Source: Mycobacterium sp.
GTDB taxonomy: Bacteria > Actinomycetota > Actinomycetes > Mycobacteriales > Mycobacteriaceae
DNA length: 64,000 nucleotides
Assembly: GCF_002863225.1 (NCBI RefSeq)
Contig: NZ_PKEK01000079.1
Span: forward strand, 30,036 to 94,035
Reading direction: 5' to 3'
Shown: positions 8,340 through 17,324 of the stretch, piece after piece
Position numbering within the stretch: position 1 is the stretch's first letter
How the letters are laid out: the number at the start of each line of letters is the position of its first letter
Made by a program: the position numbers and the translations under genes
The notes under the pieces: model-generated
Told to the model about the DNA's origin: nothing
The model's database searches: none
What the model saw: only the letters and a program-made list of their open reading frames with translations

Positions 8340-9185
8340 CTAGTCGCCGGTGTAGGTTAGCGGATCCGGGCGCACCCGGGTGCCGTCGTCGAGCCCGCTG
8401 AGCGCGTCCATGTGCTCGGTGGTGAGCTCGAAGTCGAAGACGTCGATGTTGCTGGCGATCCGCTCGGGGTTGCCGGAGCGCGGGATCACCACGTTGCCGA
8501 GCTGGATGCTCCAACGGATCAGCACCTGCGCGGGGCTGCGGTCGTATTCGGCGGCGATCGACGCCACCGTTGCGTCGTCCAGGACCTTGCCCACACCCAA
8601 CGGGCTGTACGCCTCGGTGACGATGTTGTGCTGCTTGTTGACCGCGCGCTGCTCGGCCTGGTTGAGCAGCGGGTGCAGCTCGATCTGGTTGACGGCGGGG
8701 GTGACGTAGGTCAGGTCGATCACCGTCTCGAGGTATTCCTCGTTGAAGTTGCACACGCCGATCGAGCGGGTGTGGCCGTTGCCGCGGGCCTGGATCAGAC
8801 CGCCGAAGGTGTCCACGTACTTGCCGAGCTGCGCCATCGGCCAGTGAACGAGGAAGAGGTCGACGTAGTCCAGGCCGAGCTTGTCCAGGCTGACCTTGAC
8901 GGCGTCCTGGCTGGTCTGGAAACCCTGGTCGGCGTTGGCGACCTTGGTGGTGATGAACAGTTCCGCGCGGGGGATACCGGACGCCGCGATGGCGCGCCCG
9001 ACGGCTTCTTCGTTGCCGTACACCGCGGCGGTGTCGATCAAGCGGTAGCCGACCTCGAGTGCCGTCGACACTGCCCGCTCGGTCTCCTCGTCGGACAGCT
9101 CGGCGACACCGAGCCCGAGCACTGGGATGGTGTTCTCGTCATTGAGCGCAATGGTGGGGACTGAAAGGTCAGGGCCGCCCGACAT
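8340..9185 (-). CDS. aldo-keto reductase (first of tandem pair)
   Basis: A 281-residue monomeric (alpha/beta)8 NADPH-dependent carbonyl reductase. The catalytic tetrad is complete: D51 and Y56 in DTAAVYGNE, K81 in TTKVAN, H114 in LVHWP. The NADPH-binding C-terminal segment (VVIPRSGNPERIASN) is present. It is a paralogue of the next gene; M. tuberculosis has a single copy (Rv2971) beside lipN, so this is a local duplication or a retained pair. The gap to the upstream gene is only 3 bases, so the two are co-transcribed leftward. It is likely to act on small aldehydes and dicarbonyls such as methylglyoxal, by family analogy only. Confidence 0.92.
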   Translation of the reverse strand: MSGGPDLSVPTIALNDENTIPVLGLGVAELSDEETERAVSTALEVGYRLIDTAAVYGNEEAVGRAIAASGIPRAELFITTKVANADQGFQTSQDAVKVSLDKLGLDYVDLFLVHWPMAQLGKYVDTFGGLIQARGNGHTRSIGVCNFNEEYLETVIDLTYVTPAVNQIELHPLLNQAEQRAVNKQHNIVTEAYSPLGVGKVLDDATVASIAAEYDRSPAQVLIRWSIQLGNVVIPRSGNPERIASNIDVFDFELTTEHMDALSGLDDGTRVRPDPLTYTGD

Positions 9186-9188
9186 CGT

Positions 9189-10031
9189 TCACCTGCCTGT
9201 GTAGTCGAAGGTTCGTGGATCAGGACCGAGCCGGTTTCCGTCGTCGAGCGACGAGATGGACGACATGTCGCTTTTGGTCAATTCGAAATCGAACACGTCG
9301 AAGTTGCTCGCAATTCGTTCAGCATTCACCGACTTCGGGATGACGATATTACCCAGCTGAAGGTGCCATCGGATCAGGACCTGAGCGGGTGTCCGGCCAA
9401 CGCTCTCGGCGACCGCCGTGACGGCGGGGTCGGCCAGCAGCGATCCCTGGCCGAGCGGACCCCATGCTTCGGTCGCGATACCGAGCCGGGCATGGAGCTC
9501 GCGCAGCTCGTTTTGCGGCAGCCGCGGGTGCAGCTCGATCTGGTTGACGGCGGGCACGATGCCGGTGGCGTCGACGACCGCGTTGATGTGCTCGGGCTCG
9601 AAGTTGCTGACCCCGATGGAACGGATCCGGCCCTGATCGCGCAGGTGCGCGAACGCCTTGAAGGTGTCGACGAACTTGTTCAGGGCTGGAACCGGCCAGT
9701 GGACCAGGTACAAGTCCAGGTAGTCGAGGCCGAGCCGGTCCATGCTGGCGTCGAACGCGGCCAGTGTGCTGTCGTAGCCCTGCTCGGAGTTCCACAGCTT
9801 GGTGACCAAGTACAGTTCGTCCCTGGGCACGCCGGACTCCGCGACCGCACGGCCGGTCTCGCGTTCGTTGCGATACGCCGCGGCGGTGTCGATGTGGCGG
9901 TATCCGGCTTTTAGCGCGGTGCTCACCGCCTCCTCGGTGTCCGCGGGCGGGACTTTGAACACCCCGAATCCGAGGGCGGGGATCGAATTGCCGTCGTTCA
10001 GAGGGACCGAGGGACTCGAGGAACTAGCCAT
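9189..10031 (-). CDS. aldo-keto reductase (second of tandem pair)
   Basis: A 280-residue aldo-keto reductase. The tetrad D48, Y53 (DTAAAYRNE), K78 (VTKLW) and H111 (LVHWP) is intact. NADPH-binding residues in IVIPKSVNAERIASN are present. The start MASSSSPSVPLND is chosen because the AKR fold begins a few residues later and orthologues start similarly. Its ATG (10029-10031) overlaps the ATG of divergently read lipN (10030-10032), so there is no intergenic space, and each promoter must lie inside the other gene. Confidence 0.92.
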   Translation of the reverse strand: MASSSSPSVPLNDGNSIPALGFGVFKVPPADTEEAVSTALKAGYRHIDTAAAYRNERETGRAVAESGVPRDELYLVTKLWNSEQGYDSTLAAFDASMDRLGLDYLDLYLVHWPVPALNKFVDTFKAFAHLRDQGRIRSIGVSNFEPEHINAVVDATGIVPAVNQIELHPRLPQNELRELHARLGIATEAWGPLGQGSLLADPAVTAVAESVGRTPAQVLIRWHLQLGNIVIPKSVNAERIASNFDVFDFELTKSDMSSISSLDDGNRLGPDPRTFDYTGR

Positions 10032-11142
10032 GACACGAAGTCTGCCAGGCGTGCCGGATTCGAAGCTCACCACCAAAGGTTGGGCCGGCAGATTGCAGAG
10101 CGCCGCGACGACCGCCGGAATGAAAGTGATCCCGTTGGTGCCGACCCGCGCCAAACGGCTGCTGTCCGGTGGCCGCGCGATCACCATCGACGGCAACACC
10201 CTGGACCCGACCCTGCAATTGGCGCTGGCCGGTCTGCGCGCATTCGGGATGAACGGCCTGGTCCTCGGTGAGGACGCCGCGGTCTCGCGCGCCCAGATGC
10301 GCGAGATGACGTTGGGCTTCGCCGGCCCGCAGATCCACGTCGGGGTCAGCGAATTGTCGATTCCCGGCCCCGCCGGCTCGATTCCGGCCCGTCACTACCG
10401 CCCTGCGACGACGGACCCGGCGCCGTTGGTTGTCTTCTTCCACGGCGGCGGCTGGGTGATCGGCGACCTCGACACACACGACCCGCTCTGCCGCTTGACC
10501 GCTCGCGACGCCGGCGTCCACGTGCTGTCGATCGACTACCGCCTGGCCCCCGAGCACCCGGCTCCGGCCGCGATCGAGGACGCCTACGCGGCGTTCGCAT
10601 GGGCTGGTGAGCACGCCGCGGAGCTCGGCGCCCTGCCGGGGAAGGTGGCGGTCGGCGGCGACAGCGCAGGCGGGAACCTGGCGGCGATCGTGTCCCAGCT
10701 GGCCCGCGACGAATATCCGCAAGGCCCGCAACCAGTACTGCAATGGCTGATCTACCCGCGCACCGACTTCGCCGCGCAGACCAGGTCTCTGAGCCTGTTC
10801 GCCGACGGCTTTCTTCTCACCAAGGCCGATATCGACTGGTTCACCGAGCAGTACCTGGGTGGTTCGGACATCGACCCGGCCGATCCTCGTATCTCGCCGC
10901 TGCGTGCCGCCTCGCTGTCGGGGTTGCCGCCCGTCCTGATCACGACGGCGGGCTTCGATCCGTTGCGCGACGAGGGCAACGACTATGCCGCCGCGCTGCG
11001 CGCCGCCGGGGTCGATGTCGACCTGCGTTCGATGGGCTCGCTGACCCACGGGTTCGCCAGCCTCTTCCCGCTCGGTGGAGGCAGCGCGCAGGCCACCACC
11101 GGATTGATCTCGGCCTTGCGGGCGCATCTCAGCCGCGTCTGA
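10030..11142 (+). CDS. lipN: LipN-like carboxylesterase, HSL family
   Basis: A 370-residue hormone-sensitive-lipase-type esterase. The oxyanion motif HGGGW is at residues 138-142, and the nucleophile elbow GDSAG at 210-214 (S212). The expected acid follows in FDPLRDEG and the histidine in LTHGF. The N-terminus MTRSLPGV matches the M. tuberculosis LipN (Rv2970c) start, and position next to the AKR and DsbA/VKOR genes also matches that locus. It hydrolyses short-chain acyl esters; no secretion signal is evident, so it is probably cytosolic or membrane-associated. The start overlaps the start of the divergent reductase gene. Confidence 0.9.
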   Translation: MTRSLPGVPDSKLTTKGWAGRLQSAATTAGMKVIPLVPTRAKRLLSGGRAITIDGNTLDPTLQLALAGLRAFGMNGLVLGEDAAVSRAQMREMTLGFAGPQIHVGVSELSIPGPAGSIPARHYRPATTDPAPLVVFFHGGGWVIGDLDTHDPLCRLTARDAGVHVLSIDYRLAPEHPAPAAIEDAYAAFAWAGEHAAELGALPGKVAVGGDSAGGNLAAIVSQLARDEYPQGPQPVLQWLIYPRTDFAAQTRSLSLFADGFLLTKADIDWFTEQYLGGSDIDPADPRISPLRAASLSGLPPVLITTAGFDPLRDEGNDYAAALRAAGVDVDLRSMGSLTHGFASLFPLGGGSAQATTGLISALRAHLSRV

Positions 11143-11279
11143 CGTCCTCCCGTGGCCGTACCGGCCCGCATCGTCACCGCGCTGACCTGGCAATTGCGAT
11201 CGCCGGTACGCTTAAGCGCTATCGCCGACCGCACCGCGGTCGGGCATCGAAGCCGAGTGACCGGAGTGTGAGTTAGCCC

Positions 11280-12041
11280 GTGGCCGCCAAATCAAACCGA
11301 CCCGCCAAATACGACCTGAACGCCGCCGGACGGCGACGCGACCTGCTGGTCAGGATCGGTCTCACATCGATCGTGGTGCTGTTCGCCGTCGTGCTGGTCG
11401 GGTACATCGTGATCTCCCACGACAAGAAGACGGCCGCCAACGGCGCCCGGGCGATCCGGGTGACGTCGAGCAAACTGGTCACCAAGGAAGGCGGCCACGA
11501 CCCGAAAGCCGTGGTCTCGTTCTACGAGGACTTCCTCTGCCCGGCTTGCGGCAACTTCGAGCGGAGCTTCGGCCCGACGGTGTCCAAGCTGATCGACGAC
11601 GGCGCCATCGCCGCTGACTACTACATGACGGGCTTTCTCAGCAGACCGCAGAACCAGGAGTACTCGTCGCGGGCTGCCAACGCCGCATACTGCATTGCCG
11701 ACGAGTCGGTCGACGCATTCCGGCGATTCCATACCGCGTTGTACTCCAAGGACCTTCAGCCCGACGAGGCCGGAACGTCGTTCCCCGACAACGCAAAACT
11801 GACCGAGTTGGCGCGCGAAGCGGGTGTGGTCGGCAAAGTTCCCCAGTGCATCAAGGACGGTAAATACATTCCGATGGTCGACGGTCTGATCACGTCCGCG
11901 GGCATTCACGCCACCCCGACGGTCCGCATCAACGGCCAGGATTACCAGTGGACGACACCGCAGGATTTGGTCACCAAGATCAAAGGAATCGTCGGGGACG
12001 TCCCGGGAATCGACTCGGCTGCGACCCCAGCAGCCTCGTGA
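11280..12041 (+). CDS. membrane-anchored DsbA-like thioredoxin-fold oxidoreductase
   Basis: A 253-residue protein with an N-terminal cytoplasmic basic segment, one transmembrane helix (about residues 23-45) and an extracytoplasmic DsbA/DsbG-like domain. The redox motif CPAC is at residues 87-90, and the cis-proline loop is ATPTV near residue 213. It introduces or isomerises disulfides in exported proteins and corresponds to Rv2969c. The GTG start has no better alternative in frame. The stop overlaps the VKOR gene start as GTGA, so the pair is translationally coupled. VKOR reoxidises it. Confidence 0.93.
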   Translation: MAAKSNRPAKYDLNAAGRRRDLLVRIGLTSIVVLFAVVLVGYIVISHDKKTAANGARAIRVTSSKLVTKEGGHDPKAVVSFYEDFLCPACGNFERSFGPTVSKLIDDGAIAADYYMTGFLSRPQNQEYSSRAANAAYCIADESVDAFRRFHTALYSKDLQPDEAGTSFPDNAKLTELAREAGVVGKVPQCIKDGKYIPMVDGLITSAGIHATPTVRINGQDYQWTTPQDLVTKIKGIVGDVPGIDSAATPAAS

Positions 12042-12682
12042 CGACGACGGCGTCGGCGAAACCTGATGGGCCGGTTGAACATTCGAAAGGCCCCAGCCCT
12101 TTGTCGACCGTGTCACGGGCGAGTGGGTTGTGGATCCTCATCGCGGGGGTAGCCGGCCTGGTCGCGTCAGTCACGCTGACCGTCGAGAAGATCGATATGT
12201 TGCTCAACTCGTCGTACGTGCCGTCGTGCAACATCAACCCGATCGTGTCGTGTGGCTCGGTGATGACCACACCGCAGGCGTCGGCTTTTGGATTTCCGAA
12301 TTCGTTGATCGGCATCGCCGCATTCGCCGTCGTCACCGTCACCGGCGTCTTGACACTGGCCAATGTGGCTTTGCCGCGGTGGTATTGGGTTGGGCTGACG
12401 CTGGGAACGCTGGCCGCCGCCGGGTTTGTGCACTGGCTGATCTTTCAGAGCCTCTATCGGATCGGCGCGCTGTGCCCGTACTGCATGGTGGTGTGGGTGG
12501 CCACCATCTCGCTGCTGGTGGTGGTCGCTTCCGTCACCGTCCGCTCCGGCGGTGAGGTTCGCGGCGGAGCGATCGCGCGTTCACTACATCATTGGCGGTG
12601 GTCGATTGCCACCATCTGGTTTACCGCAGTCTTCCTGCTGATTGTGGCCCGGTTCTGGGACTACTGGTCCACGCTGGTCTGA
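12038..12682 (+). CDS. vitamin K epoxide reductase (VKOR) family protein
   Basis: A 214-residue integral membrane quinone-linked oxidoreductase, homologous to Rv2968c. It carries all four signature cysteines: loop pair C64 and C72 (SCNINPIVSC) and active-site CPYC at 146-149 next to the quinone site. Four to five transmembrane segments are visible from residue 30 on. In mycobacteria VKOR replaces DsbB and passes electrons from the DsbA-like partner to menaquinone. The GTG overlaps the partner gene stop by 4 bases. The gap to pca is 34 bases, with a clear GAAGAGGA Shine-Dalgarno before pca. Confidence 0.93.
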   Translation: MTTTASAKPDGPVEHSKGPSPLSTVSRASGLWILIAGVAGLVASVTLTVEKIDMLLNSSYVPSCNINPIVSCGSVMTTPQASAFGFPNSLIGIAAFAVVTVTGVLTLANVALPRWYWVGLTLGTLAAAGFVHWLIFQSLYRIGALCPYCMVVWVATISLLVVVASVTVRSGGEVRGGAIARSLHHWRWSIATIWFTAVFLLIVARFWDYWSTLV

Positions 12683-12716
12683 ACAACCCGCCCACCTGAA
12701 ACCGAAGAGGACGTAC

Positions 12717-15700
12717 GTGATCTCTAAAGTGCTGGTCGCCAATCGCGGTGAAATCGCCGTTCGGGCGTTCAGGGCCGCCTACGAACTCGGTGTCGGCACC
12801 GTCGCCGTCTACCCGTACGAAGACCGAAACTCGTTGCATCGCTTGAAGGCTGACGAGTCTTACCAAATCGGTGAGGTCGGCCACCCGGTCAGGGCATATC
12901 TGTCGGTCAGTGAGATCGTGGAGACCGCGCGCCGCTCCGGTGCCGATGCGGTCTACCCGGGTTACGGGTTCCTCTCGGAGAATCCGCGACTGGCCGCCGA
13001 ATGCGCCAAGAACGGCATCACGTTCGTCGGCCCCAAGTCTGACGTTCTTTCGTTGACCGGTAACAAGTCTCGTGCCGTTGCCGCGGCCAGCGAGGCGGGT
13101 CTGCCGGTCCTGACCTCGTCGGCACCGTCCTCGTCGGTCGACGAGCTGGTGGCGGCGTCGGCCGACATGGAATTCCCGTTGTTCGTCAAGGCGGTCGCCG
13201 GCGGCGGAGGCCGCGGAATGCGGCGCGTCACCGAGGCCGAGTCGCTGCCGGAGGCCATCGAAGCTGCCAGCCGCGAGGCCGAATCGGCGTTCGGGGATCC
13301 GACGGTCTACCTCGAGCAGGCGGTGCTCAACCCACGCCACATAGAAGTTCAGATTCTCGCGGACACCCACGGCAACGTGATTCATCTCTACGAGCGCGAC
13401 TGCAGCGTGCAGCGCCGCCACCAGAAGGTCGTCGAATTGGCGCCGGCCCCGAACCTGCCGGAAGAATTGCGCGCCAAGATCTGCGCGGACGCGGTCGCCT
13501 TCGCCCGCCACATCGGATACAGCAACGCGGGCACCGTGGAGTTCCTACTCGACGAGCGGGGTCATCACGTCTTCATCGAGATGAATCCCCGAATCCAGGT
13601 GGAGCACACCGTCACCGAGGAGATCACCGACGTCGACCTGGTCTCCAGCCAGCTACGCATCGCGGGCGGCGAGACACTCGACGATCTAGGTCTCCGGCAG
13701 GCCGACATTCGCCCGCGCGGTGCCGCGTTGCAATGCCGGATCACCACCGAAGACCCGGCCAACGGGTTCCGGCCGGACACCGGACGGATCACCACCTACC
13801 GCAGCCCGGGTGGTGCGGGTATCCGTCTCGACGGCGGAACCAACCTCGGCGCTGAGGTCAGTGCCCACTTCGACTCCATGCTGGTCAAGCTCACCTGCCG
13901 GGGCCGCGACTTCACCACCGCGGTCAACCGGGCGCGGCGGGCGATCGCGGAGTTCCGGATCCGTGGTGTGTCGACGAATATCCCTTTCCTGCAAGCAGTT
14001 TTGGACGATCCAGACTTCCAGGCCGGCCGCGTCACCACCTCGTTCATCGAAGAACGCCCTGCGCTGCTCACCGCTCGATCATCGGCCGATCGTGGCACCA
14101 AGATCCTCAACTATCTGGCCGACGTGACCGTCAACAAGCCACACGGATCGCGACCGTCGGCGCTGTACCCGCAGGACAAGTTGCCCGATGTCGATCTGAC
14201 CAAGGTGCCGCCGGCCGGCACCAAGCAGCTCCTGGCCGAACTAGGGCCGGAAGGCTTTGCCCGTTGGCTACGCGACTCGTCCGGAGTTCGCTTGACCGAC
14301 ACGACTTTTCGGGACGCCCACCAGTCGTTGTTGGCAACCCGGGTGCGCACCAGCGGACTGGGGCTGGTGGCGCCTTACATCGCGCGGACGATGCCGCAAC
14401 TGTTGTCCGTCGAGTGCTGGGGTGGCGCGACCTACGACGTCGCGCTGCGGTTCCTCAAAGAAGACCCCTGGGAGCGCTTGGCGGAGTTGCGCGAATTGAT
14501 GCCCAACATCTGTCTGCAGATGCTGCTGCGGGGCCGCAATACCGTTGGTTACACACCGTATCCGGAGTTGGTCACCTCGGCGTTCGTGGAGGAAGCGACC
14601 GCGACGGGTATCGATATCTTCCGGATCTTCGATGCGTTGAACAACCTCGAGTCGATGCGCCCCGCAATCGACGCGGTTCGCGAAACAGGTTCTGCGATAG
14701 CCGAAGTCGCGATGTGCTACACCGGAGACCTGTCCGATCCGGCCGAGAATCTCTACACGCTGGACTACTACCTCAAACTGGCCGATCAGATCGTCGAAGC
14801 CGGAGCCCATGTGCTGGCCATCAAGGACATGGCGGGCCTGCTGCGGCCGCAAGCCGCACGACTCTTGGTCGGCGCGTTGCGCAGTCGGTTCGACCTGCCG
14901 GTGCACGTGCACACCCACGACACACCGGGTGGTCAGCTGGCCAGCTACATCGCAGCCTGGCAGGCGGGCGCCGATGCGGTCGACGGCGCATCGGCCCCGA
15001 TGGCGGGAACCACCAGTCAGCCTGCGTTGAGTTCGATCGTGGCGGCAGCGGCCAACACCGAGTACGACACCGGAATGTCACTCGCGGCGGTCTGCGCGCT
15101 GGAGCCCTACTGGGAGGCGCTGCGAAAGGTCTACGCACCCTTCGAATCCGGGCTTCCGAGCCCGACCGGGCGGGTGTATCACCACGAGATTCCCGGCGGT
15201 CAGCTGTCGAACCTTCGCCAGCAAGCCATTGCGTTGGGCCTGGGGGACCGGTTCGAGGAAGTCGAAGAGGCGTACGCCGGCGCGGACCGGGTGCTCGGCA
15301 GGCTGATCAAGGTCACGCCGTCGTCGAAGGTGGTCGGCGATCTCGCGCTGGCATTGGTCGGAGCGGGCCTGAGTGCCGACGAGTTCGCCTTGCATCCAGA
15401 ACAATTCGACATCCCGGAGTCGGTGCTCGGTTTTCTGCGCGGCGATCTCGGCGACCCGGTGGGCGGTTGGCCAGAGCCGTTGCGTTCGAAGGCCCTGGCC
15501 GGCCGCGGTGAGCCCAAGCCCGTCGAGCAGTTGACCCCCGAGGACGAGACCGCGCTTGGTCTACAGGGGTACAAACGCCAAGCCACGCTCAATCGGCTGT
15601 TGTTCCCAGGGCCGACAAAGGAATACGAGGCCCACTCCGAGACCTACGGTGACACCTCGCGGTTGTCGGCCAACCAGTTCTTCTACGGCCTGCGGCAGAA

Positions 15701-16100
15701 CGAGGAGCACCGGGTGCAACTCGAGCCCGGTGTCGAGTTGCTGATCGGGCTGGAAGCGATCTCTGAACCCGACGAACGCGGGATGCGCACGGTGATGTTC
15801 ATCATCAATGGTCAGCTGCGGCCGGTCGAGGTTCGGGATCGCAGTATCGCCAGTGACGTTCCGGCTGCGGAGAAGGCGGAGAAGGGCAATCCCAACCACA
15901 TTGCCGCACCGTTTGCCGGTGTCGTGACCGTCGGAGTGTCGTTGGGCGACAAGGTCAATGCCGGCCAGACCATCGCCACGATCGAGGCGATGAAGATGGA
16001 AGCGCCGATCACCGCGCCCGCCGACGGCGTCGTGGAGCGGGTGGCTGTGTCGGACACTGCTCAGGTCGAGGGCGGCGATCTGCTGGTGGTACTCGACTGA
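12717..16100 (+). CDS. pca: pyruvate carboxylase
   Basis: A 1127-residue single-chain biotin enzyme, the same length as M. tuberculosis Pca. It has biotin carboxylase at residues 1-450 (start VISKVLVANRGEIAVRAF; ATP-grasp glycine loop AVAGGGGRGMRR near 160), carboxyltransferase from about 520 to 810 (DTTFRDAHQSLLATR, with metal ligands in VHVHTHDTPGG), PC tetramerisation region and a C-terminal biotinyl domain with EAMKMEAP (biotinyl-lysine near 1092). It converts pyruvate and bicarbonate to oxaloacetate with ATP for anaplerosis. Start GTG 12717 follows a strong GAAGAGGA ribosome binding site. Confidence 0.97.
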   Translation: MISKVLVANRGEIAVRAFRAAYELGVGTVAVYPYEDRNSLHRLKADESYQIGEVGHPVRAYLSVSEIVETARRSGADAVYPGYGFLSENPRLAAECAKNGITFVGPKSDVLSLTGNKSRAVAAASEAGLPVLTSSAPSSSVDELVAASADMEFPLFVKAVAGGGGRGMRRVTEAESLPEAIEAASREAESAFGDPTVYLEQAVLNPRHIEVQILADTHGNVIHLYERDCSVQRRHQKVVELAPAPNLPEELRAKICADAVAFARHIGYSNAGTVEFLLDERGHHVFIEMNPRIQVEHTVTEEITDVDLVSSQLRIAGGETLDDLGLRQADIRPRGAALQCRITTEDPANGFRPDTGRITTYRSPGGAGIRLDGGTNLGAEVSAHFDSMLVKLTCRGRDFTTAVNRARRAIAEFRIRGVSTNIPFLQAVLDDPDFQAGRVTTSFIEERPALLTARSSADRGTKILNYLADVTVNKPHGSRPSALYPQDKLPDVDLTKVPPAGTKQLLAELGPEGFARWLRDSSGVRLTDTTFRDAHQSLLATRVRTSGLGLVAPYIARTMPQLLSVECWGGATYDVALRFLKEDPWERLAELRELMPNICLQMLLRGRNTVGYTPYPELVTSAFVEEATATGIDIFRIFDALNNLESMRPAIDAVRETGSAIAEVAMCYTGDLSDPAENLYTLDYYLKLADQIVEAGAHVLAIKDMAGLLRPQAARLLVGALRSRFDLPVHVHTHDTPGGQLASYIAAWQAGADAVDGASAPMAGTTSQPALSSIVAAAANTEYDTGMSLAAVCALEPYWEALRKVYAPFESGLPSPTGRVYHHEIPGGQLSNLRQQAIALGLGDRFEEVEEAYAGADRVLGRLIKVTPSSKVVGDLALALVGAGLSADEFALHPEQFDIPESVLGFLRGDLGDPVGGWPEPLRSKALAGRGEPKPVEQLTPEDETALGLQGYKRQATLNRLLFPGPTKEYEAHSETYGDTSRLSANQFFYGLRQNEEHRVQLEPGVELLIGLEAISEPDERGMRTVMFIINGQLRPVEVRDRSIASDVPAAEKAEKGNPNHIAAPFAGVVTVGVSLGDKVNAGQTIATIEAMKMEAPITAPADGVVERVAVSDTAQVEGGDLLVVLD

Positions 16101-16158
16101 CCGGCGGCGACGATCAGCGGAGCAGCGCGATCGACTTCGACTGCGAGAGTCGACGCTC

Positions 16159-16713
16159 GTGACTCGCATCGTTGGCGGGGTCGCCGGCGGACGGCGGATC
16201 GCTGTCCCGCCGCGGGGCACTCGACCGACGACCGATCGGGTGCGTGAGGCGGTGTTCAACATCCTGAGCGCGCGACTGGACTTCACCGGACTGGCGGTGC
16301 TCGACCTCTACGCGGGCTCCGGGGCGCTGGGCCTCGAGGCGCTGTCGCGTGGTGCGGCGTCAGCGTTGTTCGTGGAGTCGGATCGCCGGGCGGCGACTGT
16401 GCTCGAACGCAACATTGCGGCACTCGGGCTGCCCGGCGCGACGCTACGGCGCGGGCAGGCGGCCGCCGTTCTCGCCGTGAACGCCACCGCCCCGGTCGAC
16501 CTCGTGCTGGCTGACCCGCCTTACGAGGTGGACGCGAGTGAGGTCGAGGCGCTCCTCGGCGCGCTCGCGACCAATGGCTGGGTGCGGAGCGGAAGCATGG
16601 TCGTGGTGGAGCGCGCGGCCGCGGGAGTGACGTTGACGTGGCCGAATGGCTGGGACCCGTGGAAGCCGCGGATTTACGGCGACACCCGGCTGGAGCTGGC
16701 CGAACGGCTCTGA
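16159..16713 (+). CDS. rsmD: 16S rRNA (guanine-966-N2)-methyltransferase RsmD
   Basis: A 184-residue SAM-dependent methyltransferase. The N-terminus RIVGGVAGGRRI, TRPTTDRVREAVFNIL and the SAM-binding LDLYAGSGALGLE (about 48-60) are typical. The catalytic DPPY motif is at residues 119-122. Orthologue of Rv2966c, next to coaD as in most actinobacteria. It methylates G966 of 16S rRNA in the assembled small subunit. Confidence 0.95.
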   Translation: MTRIVGGVAGGRRIAVPPRGTRPTTDRVREAVFNILSARLDFTGLAVLDLYAGSGALGLEALSRGAASALFVESDRRAATVLERNIAALGLPGATLRRGQAAAVLAVNATAPVDLVLADPPYEVDASEVEALLGALATNGWVRSGSMVVVERAAAGVTLTWPNGWDPWKPRIYGDTRLELAERL

Positions 16714-16745
16714 CTCGGCGTGTAGCGTCCTTGGGCATGACCGCC

Positions 16746-16789
16746 GACGACGATGCAGAGCGGAGCGATGCGGAGGAGTGGCGCATATG
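16746..16789 (+). repeat. GACGACGATGCA repeat copy 1, supplying the coaD ribosome binding site and start
   Basis: The sequence GACGACGATGCAGAGC-GGAGC-GATGCGGAGGAGTGGCGCATATGA lies between rsmD and coaD. Its 3' end carries GGAGGAG at 8 bases from the coaD ATG. A near-identical copy ends in the start codon of the gene at 41610, and two inverted copies sit before ffh. Interspersed units that overlap start codons in operons are known in mycobacteria (MIRU-type). Confidence 0.75.
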
Positions 16790-17272
16790 AGCGGCGCGGT
16801 ATGCCCGGGATCCTTCGATCCGGTGACGCTGGGCCACATCGACGTGTTCGAGCGAGCGGCGGCTCAATTCGACGAAGTAGTGGCGGCCATCCTGATCAAC
16901 CCCGCCAAGAAGGGCATGTTCGACATCGACGAGCGGATCGCGATGATCGAGGAGTCGACGACCCACCTGCCCAACGTGCGGGTGGAGTCGGGTCAGGGGT
17001 TGGTGGTCGACTTCGTCAGAGCCCGCGGCATGACGGCCATCGTCAAGGGTCTGCGCACCGGCACGGACTTCGAGTACGAGCTGCAGATGGCGCAGATGAA
17101 CAAACATGTAGCCGGTGTGGACACCTTTTTCGTGGCCACCACGGCCCGGTACTCGTTCGTGTCGTCGTCGCTGGCCAAGGAAGTCGCGTTACTGGGTGGC
17201 GACGTGACGGAACTGCTGCCTGACGCGGTGAATCGCCGACTGGCCGAGAAGGTGGCCGCCAAGGGCCGTTGA
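16787..17272 (+). CDS. coaD: phosphopantetheine adenylyltransferase
   Basis: A 161-residue nucleotidyltransferase (same length as Rv2965c) that makes dephospho-CoA from 4'-phosphopantetheine and ATP. The T/HxGH nucleotide motif is present as TLGH in CPGSFDPVTLGHID, and the second signature YSFVSSSLAKE is near residue 125. KGLRTGTDFEYELQMA forms the substrate pocket. The ATG is preferred because CoaD proteins begin right there and a GGAGGAG ribosome binding site precedes it. That site comes from a dispersed repeat. Confidence 0.96.
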   Translation: MSGAVCPGSFDPVTLGHIDVFERAAAQFDEVVAAILINPAKKGMFDIDERIAMIEESTTHLPNVRVESGQGLVVDFVRARGMTAIVKGLRTGTDFEYELQMAQMNKHVAGVDTFFVATTARYSFVSSSLAKEVALLGGDVTELLPDAVNRRLAEKVAAKGR

Positions 17273-17275
17273 GTC

Positions 17276-17312
17276 GTCAGCGCGACCGCGCCAAAGCCGC
17301 GGCCGCGCTGAC
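17276..17312. terminator. hairpin between convergent coaD and PadR-like gene
   Basis: A perfect 9-bp stem, GTCAGCGCG / CGCGCTGAC, with further GC-rich pairing inside the loop, sits just after coaD and 13 bases from the stop of the convergent gene. There is no T-run, as usual for mycobacterial terminators, so it could serve both strands. Confidence 0.55.
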
Positions 17313-17324
17313 GATCTGACGGGT

